Assembly (NCBI GenBank): GCA_008364785.1
Contig: VTTJ01000012.1
Location: forward strand, 1 to 64,000
Origin: Bacillus sp. BGMRC 2118
GTDB lineage: Bacteria; Bacillota; Bacilli; Bacillales; SA4
Reading direction: 5' to 3'
Length of the DNA stretch: 64,000 nt
How positions within the stretch are numbered: position 1 is the first letter of the stretch; each line of letters starts with the position of its first letter. A model generated the notes under the pieces. The model did not search any database. It had not been told where the DNA came from and was given only the letters and a program-made list of their open reading frames with translations. Below are positions 59,034-64,000 of the stretch, piece by piece. A program made the position numbers and the translations under genes.

Positions 59034-59080
59034 ACTAGGACCAGATCATGCTGGTGGCGCACCATTTGCCTTCCCCTAAA
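59012..59080 (-). other. tRNA-like degenerate sequence
   Basis: On the minus strand the 69 bases can fold as a tRNA. The acceptor pairs TTTAGGGG with CCCCGAAA (one A-G mismatch), the D arm is GGC / GCC around AAATGGTGC, and the anticodon-like arm is ACCAG / CTGGT. The T arm, TGGGTTCGATTCCCA, is canonical. The anticodon loop has only six bases (CATGAT), and no CCA is encoded. It looks like a tRNA relic or a tRNA mimic, not a working tRNA. Confidence 0.5.
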
Positions 59081-59171
59081 ACATATACGGTATATAATTG
59101 TCGGTAATCAAAATATGAAATATCTTTAAGTATAATACGATAAAATTTGAAAAAAAGATACTACTTTTTTG

Positions 59172-60296
59172 TTAATTTTTTTTGTAAATTATTTCTCCAT
59201 TTATCATGGTTAACCGAGTCTTCGCTAAATAGTGAAATGGATGGTGGTCCCATAACACTATGTCCGCATCTTTACCTGTTTCAAGACTGCCTAAACGGTC
59301 TTCAACACGCAAGTTACGAGCAGCTGTAATCGTAATACCTTCTAGTGCCTTTTGCTCATCTAATCCTTCACGAACGGCGATTGCAGCACAAGTATTTAAG
59401 TACTGAATCGGGATATACGGATGATCGGTTGTAATCGATACTTCAACTCCTGCATCAGCTAAAGCCTGGTATGTTTTCCATGACTTGTTTTTTAATTCAA
59501 TTTTGGACCGGCGTGTTAATGTTGGACCGACACTTACTTTAATTTGTTTACCCTCAAATTCATTTGGAATTAAATGACCTTCCGTACAATGCTCAATTCT
59601 AAAATCTAAATCAAATTCCTCTGCAAACCTCATCGCAGACATAATGTCATCAGCGCGATGTGCGTGTATTCGAACTGGAATCTCACGCTTTAAAGCTTTT
59701 ACTATTGGACGAACACGAAAATCATCAGGGCGGTCACAGTGCTTTGCCTGATAGAAGGCTTCCCTGAGCATACCCATTATCCCCATCCGAGTTATAGAAT
59801 CATTACTCCCGTGACTATGAATTCGTTTAGGATTTTCGCCAAGTGCAACCTTAAGTCCAGCTGTTTCTTGTATAAGCATCTTGGATACATTTCTTCCATG
59901 TGTTTTAATGACAGCGGTTGTTCCACCAATTACATTTGCACTTCCAGGCATAATATGTGCAGTTGTCACTCCATGCTGCACTGCATCTGTAAACCCAATA
60001 TCGAGCGGATTCATACTATCAAAAGCCCGAATATGAGGTGTCAAAGGTTCAATCGTTTCATTCGCATCGTTACCAGCCCAGCCAGTTCCCTCATCATATA
60101 AACCTAAATGTGTATGAACATCAACGAAGCCGGGAAACAAATATTGTTCATTACATTCCATCACAAATGTATCATCTGTCGGCTCAATATTGTACCCAAT
60201 TTCCTTTATCTTCCCATCCACAACATAAAGATCAGCATTCTTCATGGGAGATGAGGTGATTGGATAGATTGTTGCATTTTTAAATAACGTTTTCAT
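59172..60296 (-). CDS. amidohydrolase-family metal enzyme
   Basis: The 374-residue protein belongs to the imidazolonepropionase-like amidohydrolases. Metal-binding motifs are FPGFVDVHTHLG (HxH), IRIHAHRADDI (His) and DFRIEHCTEGH (His), with STTDHP-like SITTDHPYIP giving the last Asp. The C terminus has the usual beta-sandwich end (GSLETGKDADIVLWDHHPF). The substrate is unknown. AGGAG lies ten bases before the ATG. Confidence 0.85.
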   Translation of the reverse strand: MKTLFKNATIYPITSSPMKNADLYVVDGKIKEIGYNIEPTDDTFVMECNEQYLFPGFVDVHTHLGLYDEGTGWAGNDANETIEPLTPHIRAFDSMNPLDIGFTDAVQHGVTTAHIMPGSANVIGGTTAVIKTHGRNVSKMLIQETAGLKVALGENPKRIHSHGSNDSITRMGIMGMLREAFYQAKHCDRPDDFRVRPIVKALKREIPVRIHAHRADDIMSAMRFAEEFDLDFRIEHCTEGHLIPNEFEGKQIKVSVGPTLTRRSKIELKNKSWKTYQALADAGVEVSITTDHPYIPIQYLNTCAAIAVREGLDEQKALEGITITAARNLRVEDRLGSLETGKDADIVLWDHHPFHYLAKTRLTMINGEIIYKKN

Positions 60297-60363
60297 GCTT
60301 GTAATACTCCTAACTTTAAATAAGGTTGAATTTTATTAAATTCTTTAAGTTTCTTAAGTTATA

Positions 60364-61269
60364 TTATGATTTTAGTATGTCTGCTAATGCCTCTTCAAGT
60401 GTAGGATACAAAAAATTATATCCGTATTCCTCGGCTACCTTTGGTAACACCTTTTGTCCTTCTAACACTAATATACTCATTTCACCTAATAATAATTTCA
60501 ATGCAAAACCAGGTGCAGGTAACCAGTGAGGCTTGTGTAGCACTCGTCCTACACACTTCCCAAATTCCCTCATTGTCACAGGTTCTGGTGAGACAACGTT
60601 GAGTGGACCATTAATTTGTTCTTGATTGATGGCGAATAAAACCAATCCAACCACATCATTGATATGTATCCATGACAGCCATTGTTCTCCACTTCCAACT
60701 GTTCCACCTGCAAATAACTGGTAAGGGAGAACGATTCTTGGCAAAGCACCTTCATTCTTATCAAGAATGACCCCGAAACGTACAAATACGACACGTACTC
60801 CGGACTCCTCAGCTATACGTGCTTCTTCCTCCCATGACCAAACCACTTCTCCTAAAAAATCATGGCTATGTTCTTTCGTTTCTTCTGTATAGATGTCAGT
60901 CCGAGAAGTCCCATAATATCCAACAGCACTAGCATTAATAAGAGTGGAAGGTTTCTTCTTCATATGGTTAATGATACGATTAATCTCCCTTGTGGCACGA
61001 ATACGGCTATTGTAGATTCGTTCTTTTCTAGCTTCTGTCCACCTACCACTATTTAAGGATTCCCCTGCTAAATTAATGATTGTATGAACTCCGTCAAGTT
61101 CATTTTCTGGAAATGTGTTCTCACCTAACCATCTAACATAGCGAACTCCTTCCTCCTTTGAAGAGGGGATATTCCGGGTCAAGATCAGCACTTCATCACC
61201 TTTCTCGACAAGTGCTTTTGTTAATGCTTTACCAACAAAGCCTGTCCCGCCTGCAATTGCGATCTTCAT
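60364..61269 (-). CDS. yfhF: NAD(P)-binding epimerase-like protein YfhF (TIGR01777)
   Basis: The 301-residue Rossmann-fold protein starts with MKIAIAGGTGFVGKALTKAL (GxxGxxG) and has INLAGESLNSGRW, the TIGR01777 signature. It ends with an LPAPGFALKLLLGEMS segment and the DUF1731-like C terminus. It is related to SulA-type nucleotide-sugar epimerases, but the reaction is unknown. GGAGGTG precedes the ATG. It is divergent from recX, as in B. subtilis. Confidence 0.9.
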   Translation of the reverse strand: MKIAIAGGTGFVGKALTKALVEKGDEVLILTRNIPSSKEEGVRYVRWLGENTFPENELDGVHTIINLAGESLNSGRWTEARKERIYNSRIRATREINRIINHMKKKPSTLINASAVGYYGTSRTDIYTEETKEHSHDFLGEVVWSWEEEARIAEESGVRVVFVRFGVILDKNEGALPRIVLPYQLFAGGTVGSGEQWLSWIHINDVVGLVLFAINQEQINGPLNVVSPEPVTMREFGKCVGRVLHKPHWLPAPGFALKLLLGEMSILVLEGQKVLPKVAEEYGYNFLYPTLEEALADILKS

Positions 61270-61379
61270 TCACGCACCTCCATTTATCTACCTTATTATT
61301 CTGTACATAACATGCGATTCCTTTTTCACAATGTGCTATAGTTAAGTTTTAAGAAGATTTATTTTTATGAGGTGACAGT

Positions 61380-62213
61380 ATGGCCATCATTACAAAAATC
61401 ACAACACAACAAAAAAATAAAGAGCGCTACAATATATTCCTTGATGATGGAAATGGAGAGAAGTATGCATTTAGTGTCCACCAAGATGTATTGATAGCTA
61501 ATGATTTAAAAAAAGGAAAAGAGATTGATGAACTTGATATTGAGGAACTCGCTTTTGCAGATGATATTACAAAGGCTAAGCAGCACGGAATGATTTTCCT
61601 CTCTTATCGTATGAGATCAACATTAGAAGTTATTCAATATTTACGTGAAAAAGAATATGGAGAACCTGTTATTTCTGAAGTTATACATAAGTTAACAGAA
61701 TTGAAATATCTTAATGATGAAGAATTTGCACGAGCTTATGTAAGGACAAATTCAAGAGTGGGGCTTAAGGGTCCGACTATACTAAAGCAAGAACTTGTGC
61801 AAAAGGGAATTCAACAATTTGTAATTGAGATGGTTTTAGCTGACTATACAATAGAAGAGCAAATAGAGTATGCGGAAGTCATTGTAAATAAGACCATAAA
61901 AAAGTCGAAAAACGTATCTAGTCGGGTTCAACATCAGAAAATTCATGAAGCACTGTCCAGAAAAGGATTTCCTCAAGATACGATACGTGCAGTGCTGCAG
62001 CAGATAGATACTCAAAAGGAAGATGATGCAGAATGGGAGGCGATGTGCGTAGCAGGAGCAAAAGCACACCGCCGTCTTAAAAAGTTATCAGGTTCCGAGC
62101 TAGAGTATAAAATAAAGCAAACACTTTATCAAAAAGGTTTTGGACTGGACTTAATAGAAAATTATCTACAATCAGAAGAGTGGAACGAACTATTAATTGA
62201 TAATGATTTCTAA
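61380..62213 (+). CDS. recX: regulatory protein RecX
   Basis: The 277-residue protein modulates RecA filaments. It is of the long RecX form of bacilli, built of repeated three-helix units with YLREKEYGEPVISEVIHKL, LKYLNDEEFARAYVRTNSRVG and GPTILKQELVQKGI. GAGGTGAC precedes the ATG. Its 3' end overlaps the convergent dehydrogenase gene by 21 bases. Confidence 0.92.
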   Translation: MAIITKITTQQKNKERYNIFLDDGNGEKYAFSVHQDVLIANDLKKGKEIDELDIEELAFADDITKAKQHGMIFLSYRMRSTLEVIQYLREKEYGEPVISEVIHKLTELKYLNDEEFARAYVRTNSRVGLKGPTILKQELVQKGIQQFVIEMVLADYTIEEQIEYAEVIVNKTIKKSKNVSSRVQHQKIHEALSRKGFPQDTIRAVLQQIDTQKEDDAEWEAMCVAGAKAHRRLKKLSGSELEYKIKQTLYQKGFGLDLIENYLQSEEWNELLIDNDF

Positions 62214-62861
62214 CATCCTATCATCTTGTTCTTTAATTTGCTTTGCAACATCAGCAGGTGATCTTAGACGTGATTTATCTGTTATATGAGTGGATTGATC
62301 CCAAAATGGGGTATCCATTCCTCCCATATAAACACCTGTAACCGTTACATTGGTAGATTCCAACTCCTTCTGGAGACTTTCAGTAAAACCTTTAATCGCA
62401 AACTTGCTGGAGCAGTAAACAACTTCGTTTACTTTTCCTCGAAGTCCAGCTGTGGAGATAATATTGACAATCTTTGGGGCTGAACTTTGCTTCAAAGACG
62501 AAAGTAAATATTTGGTGATAAAAATAGTCCCTAGAACATTCGTATGAATCATGTGGTAAATGGCATCGTCTTCCATATCCTCAAATGGCCCAAACGTTCC
62601 AATACCAGCATTATTAATGAGAGTATGAACTGAAAAGTTAGTCATTATTTTTTCTACCGTTGATTTAATTGACTCAAGGTTCTGCATATCACATATATAA
62701 TATGTTGCTTTATTTCCTTTGTTTTCAATCAGTTCCTTTGTCTTAATTAGGGAAGATTCTGTTCTACCAAGTAGTATAATGTGATCAATAGGTGAACTAT
62801 ACAAAAGAGCAAGCTCTCTTCCTAACCCAGTTCCACCACCAGTAATAACAATTGAATTCAA
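62193..62861 (-). CDS. short-chain dehydrogenase/reductase
   Basis: The 222-residue SDR has the cofactor motif VITGGGTGLGREL (TGxxxGxG), NNAGIGTFGPFEDM (NNAG), catalytic Ser in NIISTAGLRG and YCSSKFAIKG (YxxxK). It ends shorter than the usual 250 residues. The substrate is unknown. TTG at 62861 is chosen because TTGGAG lies nine bases upstream and the protein then begins directly with the Rossmann strand. Confidence 0.85.
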   Translation of the reverse strand: MNSIVITGGGTGLGRELALLYSSPIDHIILLGRTESSLIKTKELIENKGNKATYYICDMQNLESIKSTVEKIMTNFSVHTLINNAGIGTFGPFEDMEDDAIYHMIHTNVLGTIFITKYLLSSLKQSSAPKIVNIISTAGLRGKVNEVVYCSSKFAIKGFTESLQKELESTNVTVTGVYMGGMDTPFWDQSTHITDKSRLRSPADVAKQIKEQDDRMLEIIIN

Positions 62862-62951
62862 GGTATCATCTCCAATATGTATATATTTTGATTTCAAATG
62901 GTCTAAAGGCCTATAATAAACTAAGCGAACGAAATATGGGAGTGTTCATCT

Positions 62952-63272
62952 ATGGAAAAACGATATAGTCAAATGTCTCAAGTAGAGTTAGATCAAGAAA
63001 TTCGTACCTTACATGAAAAGGCAAGAAAAGCTGAACAGCTTGGTATGGTGAATGAATTTGCTGTATTAGAACGTAAAATACACATGGCAAAAGCATATTT
63101 GCTAAACAGAGATGACTTTAAAGCTGGTGAGGTTTACGAGATTGAACAAGATCCTGGCAGTTTTTTTAAGATTGATTATGTAGATGGAGTGTTCGCCTGG
63201 GGATCTAGGTTAAATGGTTTAGATAAAGAGGAAGCACTACCCATTTCATTATTAAAGAAAATGAACAAATAG
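62952..63272 (+). CDS. yfhH: YfhH-family protein (DUF1811)
   Basis: The 106-residue protein has YSQMSQVELDQEIRTLHEKA and AVLERKIHMAKAYLLN followed by a small beta-barrel (EVYEIEQDPGSFFKIDYVDG), the DUF1811/YfhH layout. Function is unknown. ATGGGAG precedes the ATG. Position beside recX matches B. subtilis. Confidence 0.88.
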   Translation: MEKRYSQMSQVELDQEIRTLHEKARKAEQLGMVNEFAVLERKIHMAKAYLLNRDDFKAGEVYEIEQDPGSFFKIDYVDGVFAWGSRLNGLDKEEALPISLLKKMNK

Positions 63273-63290
63273 CCAGAAGAGATTCTGGCT
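63271..63290. terminator. hairpin between yfhH and sspK
   Basis: AGCCAGAA / TTCTGGCT with loop GAGA at the end of yfhH; the T tail is weak. Confidence 0.6.
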
Positions 63291-63311
63291 ATTTGAGAAC
63301 AACAATTTTTT

Positions 63312-63470
63312 TTATTGTTCCTCGCGCAAACCGGAAGCACGCATTCTCTCTTGAGGATGTGTGTTAATGGATCCGTCAGCGCGTTTTGAAGCGTATTCTG
63401 CTTTTGCACGTGGTTCTCCCTCGAACTTGTTATTTCCTTGGTTCGGGAATCCAGTTTCTTTATTTCGCAT
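63312..63470 (-). CDS. sspK: small acid-soluble spore protein K
   Basis: The 52-residue protein has MRNKETGFPNQGNNKFEGEP and AKAEYASKRADGSINTHPQE, then RMRASG, the SspK pattern. Minor spore proteins of this kind are made in the forespore. AAGGAGG lies nine bases before the ATG at 63470, which is preferred over an earlier in-frame ATG. Confidence 0.92.
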   Translation of the reverse strand: MRNKETGFPNQGNNKFEGEPRAKAEYASKRADGSINTHPQERMRASGLREEQ

Positions 63471-63586
63471 GTAAGAGAACCTCCTTGAAAATAACTTGGT
63501 TGGTAGTGCCTTTTTAAGCACTACTTATAGTATGACGTTTACGCTTGAGGATATAAGATAGAATATTTGGTAGGAGTGAAATCACT

Positions 63587-63856
63587 TTGAACGATATTAT
63601 TGAAAAACTAACACACCAATTACTACAGCAAAACGACTCACTAGCTTATGAGCAGGCACGTACATGGATTGAGCTACTGTGGGACGATTTCGAAACAACA
63701 TCGGCAAAGGCAGGACAACAATACATGGGACCGGAAATGGCCGAAAGAATAGTCACATCCTGGATTAACCGATATGGCTCCCAATTACATGAATTTGTTG
63801 CATCAAATCCTAAATATGCACATTTATTAAATCGTGATGATTTTACAAAACATTAA
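63587..63856 (+). CDS. yfhJ: YfhJ (WVELL-family) protein
   Basis: The 89-residue protein contains YEQARTWIELLWDDFETTSA, where W-(I/V)-E-L-L-W names the WVELL family, and RIVTSWINRYGSQLHEFV. Function is unknown. It starts at TTG with TAGGAG nine bases upstream. It is next to sspK, as in B. subtilis. Confidence 0.9.
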   Translation: MNDIIEKLTHQLLQQNDSLAYEQARTWIELLWDDFETTSAKAGQQYMGPEMAERIVTSWINRYGSQLHEFVASNPKYAHLLNRDDFTKH

Positions 63857-63885
63857 GGGACTAGCCACTCGGCTAGCCCTTTTTT
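63857..63885. terminator. intrinsic terminator of yfhJ
   Basis: GGGACTAGCC / GGCTAGCCC with loop ACTC, then TTTTTT. Confidence 0.85.
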
Positions 63886-64000
63886 ATTTTGAAGGAAGAA
63901 ACTCCAACTTTTTACGTAATTTCTTTTCACTAAATATCCAGCCTGTATACGAATTTAAGATATTTAAATGGAAATCAAGCTTAACAACAGCTACAAATGG
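63884..64000 (-). CDS. C-terminal end of a minus-strand protein, cut by the window edge
   Basis: An open minus-strand frame runs in from the window end and encodes 38 residues (PFVAVVKLDFHLNILNSYTG, then a Lys-rich end KKLRKKLEFLPSK). It stops right at the yfhJ terminator. In B. subtilis several yfh genes follow; yfhP is one possibility, but this is not shown. Confidence 0.5.
   Translation of the reverse strand, partial: PFVAVVKLDFHLNILNSYTGWIFSEKKLRKKLEFLPSK

Noticed and set aside
59012..59080. tRNA-Sec gene that would support the candidate selenoprotein
   Set aside because: The anticodon-like loop is CATGAT rather than one with TCA, there is no long variable arm, and the total length is only 69 bases.

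Overview
The window is a chromosomal segment of a low-GC, endospore-forming member of the Bacillaceae (Bacillus in the broad sense). The evidence is AGGAGG-type ribosome binding sites, U-tailed hairpin terminators, spore genes (sspK, pdaA, Spo0M-like, SpoVB-like, soluble sporulation-type kinases) and gene groups that match the B. subtilis yfk/yfj and yfh neighbourhoods (yfkK, yfkH, yfkD, yfkAB, pdaA; and yfhD, yfhE, yfhF, recX, yfhH, sspK, yfhJ). There is no rRNA, intact tRNA, prophage, CRISPR array or full insertion sequence. The mobile component is a non-coding MITE-like element of about 150-190 bp in five copies, plus remnants and several other short interspersed repeats.

Layout. 1-7.8 kb: a SurA-like lipoprotein, a WG-repeat protein, an EamA transporter with a kinase-like phosphotransferase, small membrane proteins including YvrJ, and the manganese pyrophosphatase. 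7.9-14.9 kb: an EAL-HDOD protein, a chemotaxis receptor, a free-standing alanyl-tRNA editing protein, an SRPBCC protein and a frameshifted zinc-metallopeptidase gene. 15-22.4 kb: a disaccharide phosphorolysis locus made of an AraC regulator, binding protein, two permeases, GH65 phosphorylase and beta-phosphoglucomutase; imported disaccharide would become glucose plus beta-glucose 1-phosphate and then glucose 6-phosphate. The ABC ATPase must come from elsewhere. 22.9-32.3 kb: a four-PAS kinase, a tiny acidic protein beside an XRE regulator, an apparently orphaned yybP-ykoY (manganese) riboswitch, Spo0M-like, YkvA-like, nucleotidyltransferase and SpoVB-like genes, and an aldo/keto reductase. 32.4-33.9 kb: a thioredoxin-fold lipoprotein interrupted by in-frame UGA, and a second UMP kinase behind a possible leader-peptide attenuator. 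34-48 kb: the yfk/yfj-like block, with HD-GYP, MFS, OsmC, YczE-like, YfkD, YfkAB, class I fumarase, PdaA and an RNA methyltransferase. 49-56 kb: a second soluble kinase, three paralogous two-repeat DUF2294/MpsC proteins and a c-di-GMP-I riboswitch in front of a GAF-GGDEF protein. 57-64 kb: a dense DnaA-box cluster away from any dnaA gene, then the yfh block.

The most exciting signal is at 32.4-32.9 kb. A redoxin-family lipoprotein reads through an in-frame TGA placed exactly where the first cysteine of a CxxC centre would be (UxxC). Twenty bases later there is a small stem-loop with G at the second loop position, which fits the bacterial SECIS rules. It is a candidate selenoprotein; a simple Cys-to-stop mutation is the competing explanation. 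Next in interest are the DnaA-box cluster (four perfect and three near-perfect TTATCCACA boxes in 182 bp), the orphan riboswitch next to a MITE, the triple DUF2294 array, and the leader ORF plus hairpin before the pyrH paralogue.

All calls are from reading the sequence; no database search or folding program was run. Family names rest on recognised motifs and remembered family features.
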